Positions 25,092-34,017 of a DNA stretch of 64,000 nucleotides are shown here, one piece after another. The stretch covers positions 139,669 to 203,668 of the forward strand of contig CAYOLV010000006.1 of the NCBI GenBank assembly GCA_964404895.1, in the 5' to 3' direction. A program made the position numbers and the translations under genes. This DNA is from JBGSUZ01 sp964404895. GTDB lineage: Bacteria; Bacillota; Clostridia; Peptostreptococcales; Acidaminobacteraceae. The notes beneath the pieces are model-generated. The model did not search any database and had not been told where the DNA came from. It saw nothing but the letters and a program-made list of their open reading frames with translations. Within the stretch, counting starts at the first letter, position 1. Each line of letters opens with the position of its first letter.

Positions 25092-25442
25092 CTAGAACAA
25101 GCCAGGAATGTTCATCCCGCCAGTCATTGCTCCCATTGCCTTGCTCGTTGCTTCTTCAGCGGCTCTCATTGCTTCATTCACCGCTATTAAAATCAAATCT
25201 TGTAGCATTTCAATATCATCAGGATCTACGACTGATGGTTTTAAGGTGATTTCAATAACTTCTTTTTTACCGTTTACTTTTACATAAACAGCACCGCCGC
25301 CTGCACTGGCATCATATACCTGCGTTTCCAACTCAGACTGCATTTTTTGCATATCGTCTTGCATTTTTTGAACTTGCTTCATCATATTGTTCATATTGAA
25401 GCCGCCACCACCGGGCATCATTGGTTTTTTTCCTTTAGCCAT
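25092..25442 (-). CDS. YbaB/EbfC nucleoid-associated protein
   Basis: 116 residues. A glycine/methionine-rich start (MMPGGGGFNMNNMM) precedes a helix (VQKMQDDMQKMQSELE) and the beta core VYVKVNGKKEVIEITLKP, as in YbaB/EbfC. These proteins bind DNA as dimers. It lies seven bases before recR, standard for this locus. Confidence 0.95.
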   Translation of the reverse strand: MAKGKKPMMPGGGGFNMNNMMKQVQKMQDDMQKMQSELETQVYDASAGGGAVYVKVNGKKEVIEITLKPSVVDPDDIEMLQDLILIAVNEAMRAAEEATSKAMGAMTGGMNIPGLF

Positions 25443-25511
25443 TCTTCATTCCTCCACATTGTTCATTGATTTGTATATTATAGCATATTAAAGACATTCT
25501 CGGAAATTGGA

Positions 25512-27170
25512 TCATTCGATGATTTCCAACTTTTCTGCATGTTCACCAAGGACTTCTTTTAAGGCCTCCAGCGAATCATCGCCTTCATCAGACTTATCCT
25601 TTTTTATTTGGAATGCATCCAAAAAATCAAATTGAGCTCGCACCGAGTAACCCGTGACAGCCAGTATGGCTTTTTCCACTTCAATACGGTTCTCATCTTT
25701 TCTTATGGCATTTAAATGGAAGCCATATATTTCAGGATATCCAATTTGAACAATTTTTCCACTGACACCTACAAAAGTGCCTTCAACTAAAAGTGCCCGT
25801 ACGCTGGCTTTTTTCTTTCGGGTCAGGTACTGAATAATTTCCTGCCATTTACCTTGAATAACCCCAGGGTCAGCATCGCCTTCTTGAGCTTCAACTAACA
25901 TCTCTACGGGACTTTCTGACACTGGTTTATCAACGGCTGGTTTATGTTCTTGATAACTTTTAGGAGCCATTTCTCTATTGCTCGGTTTAGCTGCGGGCAT
26001 TTCTGTCTTCGGGGAATGACCCGAAGTTGCGCTTACGGAACCTCCTGCCGCAACTTGCTGAACAGGTTGAACTGTCTGATTTGTCATGGGTTGAGCTAAC
26101 TTCACCAAGGTCATTTCCAACATGATTCTAGAGTTGGTCGACCATTTCATTTGCTGATCCAATTCAATCAGTTGACCTAAATCATATAGAATCCGATTCA
26201 GCCCTAACTTTTTCGCCTGAGCCTCGAATACACCTATATCTGCACTGGTCTTTATTACTTTGGGAGAAGCACCTGCAGAGGCGGCCATCATTAGGTCTCG
26301 GTAGTAGTCAATCATGTCTTTGACAAATTGGTTGATATTTTTTCCATTGTGAATGAGCTGATCGACTGTTTCAAACAGAGCCAAATAGGACCCCTCTGCC
26401 ACTTGATCCACTAGGGAAGCAATGACTTCGGATTGAACCAACCCCAAAGACTGAATTACCAATTCTTTTGACAGCACCATTTCGCCTGCGGAAAGACATT
26501 GATCCAGCATGGACAGTGAGTCCCTGGCAGCCCCATCAGATTTTTTAATGATCATTTTGAGGGCTTCACTTTCCCACGAAACCCCATTAGACTCACAAAT
26601 CAGACTGAGAAGACCTTCAAGAGCTTCACCGCTGACGCGTTTAAAATCAAACCTTTGGCAACGAGAAAGTATGGTCGCAGGGAGTTTATGGGGTTCAGTG
26701 GTGGCTAATATAAATACCACATAACTTGGAGGTTCTTCCAGTGTTTTTAACAAGGCATTAAAAGCCCCCGTGGAGAGCATATGTACCTCATCAATAATGT
26801 AGACTTTATACTTAGCCCTTGAAGGCGGGTACTTCACATTCTCTCTCAGTTCTCTAATATCATCTACGCCGTTATTGGAAGCAGCATCAATTTCCACCAC
26901 ATCCATTAGAGACTCGTCTAAAATGCCTTTGCAAATTTCACATTCGTTACAAGGATTACTGTCCTGTGGCGATAAGCAGTTGATTGCTCTCGAGAAAATT
27001 TTAGCCATAGAGGTCTTACCCGTTCCTCTGGTGCCCGAAAACAGGTACGCGTGTCCTACGTTACCATTTTTGACTTGGTTCTTAATCGAATTGATCAAGT
27101 CCGATTGTCCGACGACTTCTTCAAATACTTTTGGCCGCCACTTCCTGTAAAGCGCTGTATACGTCGACAT
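25512..27170 (-). CDS. dnaX: DNA polymerase III subunits gamma/tau
   Basis: 552 residues. Walker A is GTRGTGKTSMAK (about 45-56), a zinc site carries CNECEIC (about 76-82), and DEVHMLS and the SRC motif of sensor/arginine-finger type follow. A Pro/Ala/Ser-rich linker (about 365-430) precedes the tau C-terminal domain. DnaX is the clamp-loader motor and holds the replicase together. No obvious frameshift slippery sequence was sought in detail. It is the first gene of dnaX-ybaB-recR. Confidence 0.96.
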   Translation of the reverse strand: MSTYTALYRKWRPKVFEEVVGQSDLINSIKNQVKNGNVGHAYLFSGTRGTGKTSMAKIFSRAINCLSPQDSNPCNECEICKGILDESLMDVVEIDAASNNGVDDIRELRENVKYPPSRAKYKVYIIDEVHMLSTGAFNALLKTLEEPPSYVVFILATTEPHKLPATILSRCQRFDFKRVSGEALEGLLSLICESNGVSWESEALKMIIKKSDGAARDSLSMLDQCLSAGEMVLSKELVIQSLGLVQSEVIASLVDQVAEGSYLALFETVDQLIHNGKNINQFVKDMIDYYRDLMMAASAGASPKVIKTSADIGVFEAQAKKLGLNRILYDLGQLIELDQQMKWSTNSRIMLEMTLVKLAQPMTNQTVQPVQQVAAGGSVSATSGHSPKTEMPAAKPSNREMAPKSYQEHKPAVDKPVSESPVEMLVEAQEGDADPGVIQGKWQEIIQYLTRKKKASVRALLVEGTFVGVSGKIVQIGYPEIYGFHLNAIRKDENRIEVEKAILAVTGYSVRAQFDFLDAFQIKKDKSDEGDDSLEALKEVLGEHAEKLEIIE

Positions 27171-27190
27171 GATTCATCCCTCTCTTTATG

Positions 27191-29734
27191 CTACTCGTTC
27201 ATGATTGCCTCTAATATTTCTGGTTTTTCTATAAATAACTTTAGTGCCGCTTCCGCTGCCTTAGGGTGGAACTGCGTTCCACTATGTCTTCTAATCTCTG
27301 CCATGGCTATTTGCATCGGCTTGGCTTCGGAATAGGAGCGGGTGCTGGTCATTGCATCTATGGCATCAGCTACGCCAATAATTCCAGCTGCAAGAGGCAA
27401 TTCCTGAATTTCTATATTTCCAGGATACCCACACTTATCATATCTTTTATGATGCAATAAGACGCCATCAATAATGGCTTGACTCAGTTTGATTGGTTCA
27501 ATAATTTTATAGCCAATGCTTGGGTGCTGTTGAATGGCTTCGTATTCCTCTTCGCTCAACTTCCCTTTTTTCGTAAGGATCTGATCGTAGATTCCAATTT
27601 TACCAATATCGTGAAGAATTCCTGAAATCTCAATCTCTTCCACGTACTCATCTGGACAACCCATGGTCTCTGCGATGTGCTTAGCCACCTTAGAAACACG
27701 ATAAGAATGGCCTTCGGTATACGCGTCCTTAGCCTCTACCGCTGTTGCCAAAACTCGAATAGTATTCAAGTAATCCTCTTTCAGAGTTTTATACAATTGA
27801 GCTTTATCAATAGCTATAGCCGACTGATTTGCAATAATCTGCAACACTTTTAAATCCGATTCATTGAAAAGCTTTGCTGAGGCGATGCCAAAAAATCCGA
27901 TTAGTTTCTGATCGAATCGAAGTGGCAATATGACATAATCTCGTATAGCTTCATAGATGGATTCATTGGAGACTCTAAAACTTTGAGAAAGCTCTGACCC
28001 ACGAATAAATTTTTGTTCTTCCAATAACTCTACAAACAGAGAATTGGCCATAGCTAAACGAACTTGCCCCAATTGTTTTCCAAAGGAGCCCCCTATTTTG
28101 GTAATGGCTATTTCGCCCTCCTCATAAAGTCCTATTAAACATAGGTCGGGGTGTAAAAGCTGTTCAATTTTCTTGATTACTTCTTCCAAAAGTTCTTCCA
28201 ACAAAATGTTATTGGCAAGAACCCAACTGATTTGACCTGTAATCTCCATCTCTTTATTGCGCCGCATGGTCATATGGTGAATCATCCAATCGTCTGAGAT
28301 GGTCCTCGCAAAACCTTGTATGCCTTGAAATACATTGTTTTCAAACATTCTCTTTGTGTTGACCACCATAAAAGCTTTTTCATCAGTTTCTTTTTTGTGA
28401 AAATAAACGCCTAAATTTTCTATATCAAACAACTGCATTTGCTCTATGACGGGTTCTTTTTGGTCTCCGCTCTCTAATTCAGCCATAAACTGGAGAATGG
28501 GTTTTCCGACAACCTCACTTGAATTAAAGCCCAATTTGTCTGTAACCGCTCGGTTTACAAAGGTCACAATACCCTCTTCATCCATTGTCCAAATTAGTTC
28601 CCCAATATTGTTAATCAGGGTTTCTTGTTTATTTTTCAATAAGTCTAGTTGAGAAATTGCCTCCTGTAGTTGTTCATAAGACATTTCCAGTTCTTTATTC
28701 AATGAAATCAACTGCCTATTTTTCTCTCCAATTTCGCTGCCAGACAAAACCATCTTTTTGTAATTTAAGGTTTCCAGTTCTGCCAGCTGATTAAACGAGG
28801 CGTAAATTTCTCCAAACTCGTCCATTTGATCCACTTGTATTCGACTTTCGATTTCTCCGTTTAAAATATCCCCAACCGCATTTTTAAGCTTTTGAATTGG
28901 ATAGTTCATTTGCCTTGCAATCACAATTGAAATGACACAACCAGCAAAACCCACCAATATAATTTTTAGTAGAAAGTCGATTTGATATTGTCGAATTTGA
29001 TCCACTGCATTGCTATAATTTCTGTAGGCAGAAATGTGAATGTCGATGGGTGATACCCCACTGTAAATTCCTAAATAATACTGATCTTTGTGTTTAGTGG
29101 TAAAGTATGAGCCTTTGTTATAAAAAGGATCAAAGGGGTCTAGATATTTTTCCTTGTTTTGAGTAAATAAGATTTTATCGTCTATTAAAATACTATAGGA
29201 AGCGAACTTATCATCTAATGCTTTTTCAACTTCACGAATCAGGTCACTGAGTCGAACTTCTTCTTTTATAAAATAGGCTTGATTGGTATTCTGATCTAGG
29301 TCTAACACATATACATTGATAACCGTTCGCCCATCTACAACTTCATTATTTTCGTTTATTCTAAGAATTTCTGTGACGACTTGGTTCCCATCTGAATTCT
29401 GGTTCATTTTCATCAATCGATTATAGGCGTCACTGCCTTCTCGAATGATTTCATATTCACGCCCATCAATATATCCCTGGTTCTGCTCTGCGTTTGGAGA
29501 TAAAAAATGAAGTTTTCCATCGGATTGGATGCTCATTTTTTTGCCTTCCATCCAAAGGTTAAATCGTTCCATATCATTATTAAAAGCGCTATAGAAACCA
29601 TTTTCGTAAGTTTCCATTCTTTGTCTAGAAAGATCTTCGTAAGTATAAACGCCAAATAAAATGATAGGCGCAATTGAGAAAATGATCATAACCATTGCCA
29701 ACCGCTTTTTGAAAGTTGTTTTATACCCACTCAT
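27191..29734 (-). CDS. Membrane receptor with HAMP, PAS, GAF and HD-GYP domains
   Basis: 847 residues. An N-terminal helix (about 12-32) and a second helix (about 250-272) flank an extracytoplasmic sensor. HAMP (about 273-325), a short coiled coil, PAS (about 370-490), GAF (about 500-650) and HD-GYP (about 660-845) follow. The catalytic block has EGHSYRVS, LHDIGKIGI and HHKRYDKCGYPG, so the metal-binding residues look intact. HD-GYP enzymes hydrolyse cyclic di-GMP. It is followed upstream by a close paralogue, 11 bases away. Confidence 0.92.
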   Translation of the reverse strand: MSGYKTTFKKRLAMVMIIFSIAPIILFGVYTYEDLSRQRMETYENGFYSAFNNDMERFNLWMEGKKMSIQSDGKLHFLSPNAEQNQGYIDGREYEIIREGSDAYNRLMKMNQNSDGNQVVTEILRINENNEVVDGRTVINVYVLDLDQNTNQAYFIKEEVRLSDLIREVEKALDDKFASYSILIDDKILFTQNKEKYLDPFDPFYNKGSYFTTKHKDQYYLGIYSGVSPIDIHISAYRNYSNAVDQIRQYQIDFLLKIILVGFAGCVISIVIARQMNYPIQKLKNAVGDILNGEIESRIQVDQMDEFGEIYASFNQLAELETLNYKKMVLSGSEIGEKNRQLISLNKELEMSYEQLQEAISQLDLLKNKQETLINNIGELIWTMDEEGIVTFVNRAVTDKLGFNSSEVVGKPILQFMAELESGDQKEPVIEQMQLFDIENLGVYFHKKETDEKAFMVVNTKRMFENNVFQGIQGFARTISDDWMIHHMTMRRNKEMEITGQISWVLANNILLEELLEEVIKKIEQLLHPDLCLIGLYEEGEIAITKIGGSFGKQLGQVRLAMANSLFVELLEEQKFIRGSELSQSFRVSNESIYEAIRDYVILPLRFDQKLIGFFGIASAKLFNESDLKVLQIIANQSAIAIDKAQLYKTLKEDYLNTIRVLATAVEAKDAYTEGHSYRVSKVAKHIAETMGCPDEYVEEIEISGILHDIGKIGIYDQILTKKGKLSEEEYEAIQQHPSIGYKIIEPIKLSQAIIDGVLLHHKRYDKCGYPGNIEIQELPLAAGIIGVADAIDAMTSTRSYSEAKPMQIAMAEIRRHSGTQFHPKAAEAALKLFIEKPEILEAIMNE

Positions 29735-29745
29735 CTATTTGCCCC

Positions 29746-32340
29746 TTATATTTCAGAAATTTGCAAAACCTGATCTCGATTTTCCTGTATCAGTTCCCAC
29801 AACGCCGCCATGACTTCTGGACAGTAAAGCGTTTCCTTATTAATTTCAAGCTGGTTGTAGACCAATTCTAAACGCCAAGAGGCATCTCCTCTGACCGAAA
29901 TCATTTCAGAGTCAAAGGCATCCGCCAGTCCAATAATTCGTGCAAATAGTGGCAACCGATCCAATACCACATCTTCAGGATATCCAGATAGGTCATAGTT
30001 TTTATGATGCAGGTAAATGCCATCTACAATTTGCTGGTTTAATCCTATCGGATCGATAATCTTCTTCCCAACTTCGACGTGTTTGTGCATCATTTGCTCT
30101 TCAGCCTCATTTAAAGTGTTCTTGTGATTAAGAATCCCATCTGAAACACCCAATTTACCGATGTCATGAAGCAATCCCGAAATGTAAATATCGTCCAAAT
30201 CTTTTTGGCTGAGATAGAATTTTTCAGCAATAAGTTTTGAGTACTCAGCCACCCGTTTGGTATGATTTTTGTAATTGAATACTTTCTCTTCAAGGGCATT
30301 AGACAACGCTTCTATCGTCATTAGGTAATTATTCCGAAGTCTTTCAAAGAGGGTTGCCTTTTCAATAGCTGTGGAAGCATTTTCAGAAAGAGATTTCAAC
30401 AATCTGATTTTATCTGCTTCTAATCCCTCATTTGTGATAACTGTAAGCACTCCAAACTTGTTTTCATGATTGAATAGCGGGAAATAGTAAATTGAATCTA
30501 CCCAATCAATGACAGACTCCAAATAGCTATCTTCCAAGGTTAGATCCGACTGATCTTTGATACAAATGATTCTTTCTTCTTTTAAAGCCATTCCCATATG
30601 GGTTGTATGAAGTTTAGGAACTTCAGGGTAAATTTTAGTTGAAATGCCTGAATAAGCAGCTAAGTTCAATTGTTCTTCTCCGTCTAGCATCCTCACACTT
30701 ACAGCAGAAACACTTAAGAGGGTACTGATTCGGTCTGTAATCAATTGCAAAATACTTTTTAAATCCTCTTTCATGGTCAAAGAGCGGCTGATATCGTTCA
30801 GAATAATCATTTCTCTATTTTTATGATAGTACTGACTGTAAAGCTTTTTCTCCTCTGTCACATCACGACAAATAAACTGAATCGACACGGGTACGTCCTT
30901 AAGGTATATAATTGCCGTATTCCCTTGAATGTCATATGCTTTGGTTCTATTCGGCAAAAGTATTCTTAAATCTAAATCCACAAAATCTCTTTTTCCAAAG
31001 AACCCTATCCCTTTAAAGCCCTCCGCCTCTTGAATTTCATAAATGAAATCATTGAGGTAAACGGACTCATCAGGCGCAAAAGAATCTCCCACAAGCTCTT
31101 TGAATCGCGTATTGGCATAGGTAATTTTACCCTCCATATCAACAATCCAAATCAAGTCATCTATATTGTTGATGAGATTTTGATAGGTTTTTTCTAAGTC
31201 CCCTAAATTTGAATTCACTGTACTCAGTTCATCCAATGAACTTTGAAATTCTGTATTTTTCTTTTCTAAGATAATATTGGCTTCCTTCATGTTGTCATTC
31301 ATGCAATTAATTTGCAGTGTATTCCCAGTTATATGGGTATCTAGGGCTACAAATAACTGTATGATTTCTTCTAAATCTGCATCAAACTTTTCCCGGGAAA
31401 TATCTAAAGAATCCGAATGTTCTGTAAGCTTTTTAATAGTTTGGGTCAACTGTGTAATCGGTTTTGAGAGGGCTTTGGATAAGTACCCTACGACAAACAT
31501 CAAACCAATGAGTCCTGTGACGATTGAAATCCAAAATTCTTGACTGTATTGTGTCATTTGACGCATTAAGTAATCGTCTTCAAAGAAAATCACTATATCT
31601 GATTTTAAGTTGCCCAAATGAACCCGAACATTTTTATTATGAGTACTCAGGTCAGCAAATTTCTTCTCATAAGAAGTGAGTGCAGCCGACTCTTCTTTCT
31701 GATTTTCGCTGCCCTCGTAGAAAAGAATTTGACCTTCTTCGTCCGTAATAAAACTCCCTGCTATTAAGTCTTTGTCTCCTATTTCAATCTTCTTGAACAT
31801 ATCTACTAGGAGCAAATCCGTTCCTAATACCCCTAAAAAGTCACCGTGGGAGTCTTTGACCTCAATTGAAAGTGTTACTACAAATTGGTTGCTGATCACA
31901 TCTATATAGGGTCTGGAAATATAGAAACCTTTTTCTTTTGCACCTTTATACCATTCCCGAGTCCGACCGTCTACCTTGGGCAATCGTCCTCCTGAAAGTA
32001 AGTCTAAGCCTTTTTCTGAAGTATAATAAACGTTTAAAAAATCCTTTTCTTGGCTTGCAAATACATCAATAAAATTATTCATTTTATTGATTTGAGTTGG
32101 GTTTGATGCGATTCCTGAAAAAGAAATTGCATAATTTTCTATAATGCCTTCCTGAATTTCTATCCAGTCATTAAACAACTCAATCTGGGCAGTCAAAGTT
32201 GACACGATAATGTCTTTCTTATATTGGTCTGTATAGGTCATCACGTCTTTTGTAAATATAAACGCGATCCAAATGACTTGAACTAAAATAGTCAGGGTTA
32301 AATAGAGCATTATTTTTTGCTTAAACTTGCTTTTAAACAC
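29746..32340 (-). CDS. Membrane receptor with Cache-like, HAMP-like, PAS, GAF and HD-GYP domains
   Basis: 864 residues. The extracytoplasmic part (about 35-265) looks like a double Cache sensor (for example DGRTREWYKGAKEKGFYISR and VVTLSIEVKDSHGDFLGVLG). A second helix (about 270-290), a HAMP-like segment and coiled coil, PAS (about 385-500), GAF (about 515-670) and HD-GYP (about 675-864) follow. The active site shows KNHTKRVAEY, LHDIGKLGV and HHKNYDLSGYPED. The start is GTG, with AAGGGGGG eight bases away. The sensor differs from that of the neighbouring paralogue, so the two probably answer different signals. Confidence 0.92.
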   Translation of the reverse strand: MFKSKFKQKIMLYLTLTILVQVIWIAFIFTKDVMTYTDQYKKDIIVSTLTAQIELFNDWIEIQEGIIENYAISFSGIASNPTQINKMNNFIDVFASQEKDFLNVYYTSEKGLDLLSGGRLPKVDGRTREWYKGAKEKGFYISRPYIDVISNQFVVTLSIEVKDSHGDFLGVLGTDLLLVDMFKKIEIGDKDLIAGSFITDEEGQILFYEGSENQKEESAALTSYEKKFADLSTHNKNVRVHLGNLKSDIVIFFEDDYLMRQMTQYSQEFWISIVTGLIGLMFVVGYLSKALSKPITQLTQTIKKLTEHSDSLDISREKFDADLEEIIQLFVALDTHITGNTLQINCMNDNMKEANIILEKKNTEFQSSLDELSTVNSNLGDLEKTYQNLINNIDDLIWIVDMEGKITYANTRFKELVGDSFAPDESVYLNDFIYEIQEAEGFKGIGFFGKRDFVDLDLRILLPNRTKAYDIQGNTAIIYLKDVPVSIQFICRDVTEEKKLYSQYYHKNREMIILNDISRSLTMKEDLKSILQLITDRISTLLSVSAVSVRMLDGEEQLNLAAYSGISTKIYPEVPKLHTTHMGMALKEERIICIKDQSDLTLEDSYLESVIDWVDSIYYFPLFNHENKFGVLTVITNEGLEADKIRLLKSLSENASTAIEKATLFERLRNNYLMTIEALSNALEEKVFNYKNHTKRVAEYSKLIAEKFYLSQKDLDDIYISGLLHDIGKLGVSDGILNHKNTLNEAEEQMMHKHVEVGKKIIDPIGLNQQIVDGIYLHHKNYDLSGYPEDVVLDRLPLFARIIGLADAFDSEMISVRGDASWRLELVYNQLEINKETLYCPEVMAALWELIQENRDQVLQISEI

Positions 32341-32381
32341 TCACTTAACCCCCCTTATATAGATATAGGCACTCATCTTAT

Positions 32382-32387
32382 ATTATA
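32382..32387 (-). promoter_or_regulatory. Probable -10 element of the HD-GYP pair
   Basis: TATAAT lies on the minus strand 42 bases before the GTG start at 32340. The -35 region (TAGCTT at 17 bases) is poor. Confidence 0.35.
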
Positions 32388-32451
32388 TGATAGTGTCTGT
32401 AAAAAAGCTACTTGCCCAAGGGGTCAACAATAAAAAAAGACTGTACACAAT

Positions 32452-32572
32452 CTGTCTCAGAAAAACCAGGCACCCTCGCGGCACATGAGAAGATTCGCTT
32501 AACGCTGCTTCCTTCCGGACCTGACGTGGTTCACGATTTCCCATTGCGCAAGACCTTAGCCTTCTGAGACAG
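32452..32572 (-). ncRNA. ffs: Signal recognition particle RNA (small bacterial type)
   Basis: The minus strand has the SRP domain IV signature GTCAGGTCCGGAAGGAAGCA and a terminal helix CTGTCTCAG/CTGAGACAG. The flanking bases extend the pairing to 32439-32585, and on the minus strand a run of T (32432-32438) follows at once, so the closing helix seems to double as the transcription terminator. A TATAAT sits just upstream (32586-32591). The RNA forms the SRP with Ffh. The ends are approximate. Confidence 0.92.
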
Positions 32573-32585
32573 ATTCTATACAGTC

Positions 32586-32591
32586 ATTATA
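32586..32591 (-). promoter_or_regulatory. Candidate -10 element for SRP RNA
   Basis: Consensus TATAAT on the minus strand, placing a start near 32579 at the base of the SRP RNA helix. No -35 match lies at 17 bases, within tRNA-Ser. Confidence 0.4.
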
Positions 32592-32598
32592 ATAAAAA

Positions 32599-32688
32599 TG
32601 GCGGAGAGAGCGGGACTCGAACCCGCGGGGCCATGACAGCCTTACACGCTTTCCAGGCGTGCCCCTTAGCCAACTCGGACATCTCTCC
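32599..32688 (-). tRNA. tRNA-Ser(GGA)
   Basis: 90 bases with encoded CCA. The acceptor stem is GGAGAGA/TCTCTCC, and the anticodon arm is CACGC-CTGGAAA-GCGTG with anticodon GGA. A long variable arm as expected for serine tRNA and a normal T loop (TTCGAGT) are present. It lies between tadA and the SRP RNA. Confidence 0.97.
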
Positions 32689-32703
32689 ATTTTATTAAAC
32701 TGA

Positions 32704-33159
32704 TTACTTACTTCTTAGTGCCTTAAAAAAGGCTTTAATCAACTGAGAACATTCTTGTTCCATAACCCCAGACACAACTTTTACACCGTGGTTAAGGCGT
32801 TGATCTTGAGATAAATCATATAAGGACCCAAAAGCACCTGATTTGAGGTCTTTTGCACCATAAACGAGATTAACAATTCTTGACTGATAGATGGCACCGC
32901 CACACATAAGACAGGGTTCTAGCGTTACATATAAATCACAATCCACCAAGCGCCATCCACCTAAAGTTTTACAGGCTTCATCAATGGCTAAAATTTCTGC
33001 ATGGGCAATTGCTCGTTTAGCCGTTTCCCTTTGATTATGACCGCGACCTACAATCTTTCCATATTGAACCACAACGGCTCCAATAGGCACTTCGCCGATT
33101 GCATACGCCTTTTCGGCTTCTATCAGTGCTTCTTTCATGTAAAGAGCATGAATTTCCAT
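32704..33159 (-). CDS. tadA: tRNA-specific adenosine deaminase
   Basis: About 151 residues of the cytidine deaminase fold. The zinc site is HAEILAI (with the catalytic glutamate) and PCLMCGGAI; GEVPIGAVVV precedes them. TadA converts A34 to inosine in tRNA-Arg(ACG). I use the ATG at 33159 with AGAGG seven bases ahead; the longer in-frame start at 33189 reaches towards the tRNA gene and has no ribosome site. It is flanked on both sides by tRNA genes. Confidence 0.93.
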   Translation of the reverse strand: MEIHALYMKEALIEAEKAYAIGEVPIGAVVVQYGKIVGRGHNQRETAKRAIAHAEILAIDEACKTLGGWRLVDCDLYVTLEPCLMCGGAIYQSRIVNLVYGAKDLKSGAFGSLYDLSQDQRLNHGVKVVSGVMEQECSQLIKAFFKALRSK

Positions 33160-33195
33160 ACCAGACCTCTCATTATATACATGCAACAAGGTGAC

Positions 33196-33272
33196 TGGCG
33201 CACCCGAAAGGAATTGAACCTTCGACCTACCGCTTAGGAGGCGGTTGCTCTATCCTACTGAGCTACGAGTGC
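33196..33272 (-). tRNA. tRNA-Arg(CCT)
   Basis: 77 bases with encoded CCA. The acceptor stem is GCACTCG/CGGGTGC with one G-U pair, and the anticodon loop CTCCTAA gives anticodon CCT, reading AGG codons. The T loop is TTCAATT. A TTGACA-N17-TAACAT promoter lies upstream. Confidence 0.97.
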
Positions 33273-33295
33273 AAAGTCTTCAAAATCCTCTTCCT

Positions 33296-33324
33296 ATGTT
33301 AATGAATCACAGAGGCTTTGTCAA
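33296..33324 (-). promoter_or_regulatory. Promoter of tRNA-Arg (and possibly tadA, tRNA-Ser, SRP RNA)
   Basis: On the minus strand TTGACA and TAACAT are 17 bases apart, 24 bases before the tRNA-Arg 5' end. No terminator is visible between the four following RNA/protein genes, so one transcript could cover all. Confidence 0.65.
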
Positions 33325-33336
33325 TAGATTTCGATG

Positions 33337-33993
33337 TTAAAGGCTCTTAAAATAGACTTCAACACGTCTGTTTTTTTCAATTTCCTGCCATGAATCGTCT
33401 CTGTTAACGGGCACCGTGCAACCTAAATTATTGATGATTAGTCGGTCTGATTCTACCCCTTGGCTAATCAAATAAGCTTCTACCATTTCTGCCCTATTTT
33501 GAGCGAGAGAAAGTCGGAACTCCGTTGTTTTTTCACCCGGAACTCCATTGAAATGCCCATCTAAAATAATTTTTGCATCTTTAAAGCGTTTCGACATTTC
33601 TACAATCCCATCCAATTGTCCGTAAAAGTCTTCACTAAGTACGTATTCATCAGGTTTAAAATAGACGGTGCATCGAACAGTTTGAAGGATCTTGTTCATT
33701 TCTTCCTTGCTCACAGACCCACTTGTATTGCCCTGTGCGGGACTTTGTGTGGTTGCGTTTGCATTGCCTGTGCTATTAGAACCAGGCGCTGTGTTGGTAC
33801 CTGCTGTCGCTCCAGCACCCTCGTTTGATCCCTGTGTTTGATCTGATCCTGGTTTTGCGTTAACGTTGGTCTCGCTTACAGGTGGTGCTGCTAATTGTGT
33901 CACCAACATGGCAATGATTACTAATATAATTAGACCTGTCGATCCAAAAACGACGTACCCTCTGGGTGTAATGCGATATTTCCCAATTACCAT
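33337..33993 (-). CDS. Membrane-anchored OmpA-domain protein
   Basis: 218 residues. A short cytoplasmic tail leads into one helix (YVVFGSTGLIILVIIAMLVT), then a low-complexity linker rich in G, N, S, T and A (about 38-92), and an OmpA/MotB C-terminal domain (about 105-218) with LDGHFNGVPG, LSLAQNRAEMVEAYLISQGV and NRRVEVYF. Such domains bind peptidoglycan. AGGTG precedes the ATG. It is the last gene of an operon with two HTH/coiled-coil proteins and a coiled-coil protein, which suggests a wall-anchored partner for that system. Confidence 0.85.
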   Translation of the reverse strand: MVIGKYRITPRGYVVFGSTGLIILVIIAMLVTQLAAPPVSETNVNAKPGSDQTQGSNEGAGATAGTNTAPGSNSTGNANATTQSPAQGNTSGSVSKEEMNKILQTVRCTVYFKPDEYVLSEDFYGQLDGIVEMSKRFKDAKIILDGHFNGVPGEKTTEFRLSLAQNRAEMVEAYLISQGVESDRLIINNLGCTVPVNRDDSWQEIEKNRRVEVYFKSL

Positions 33994-34017
33994 CTAGCTC
34001 ACCTTTAAATATCTGAC

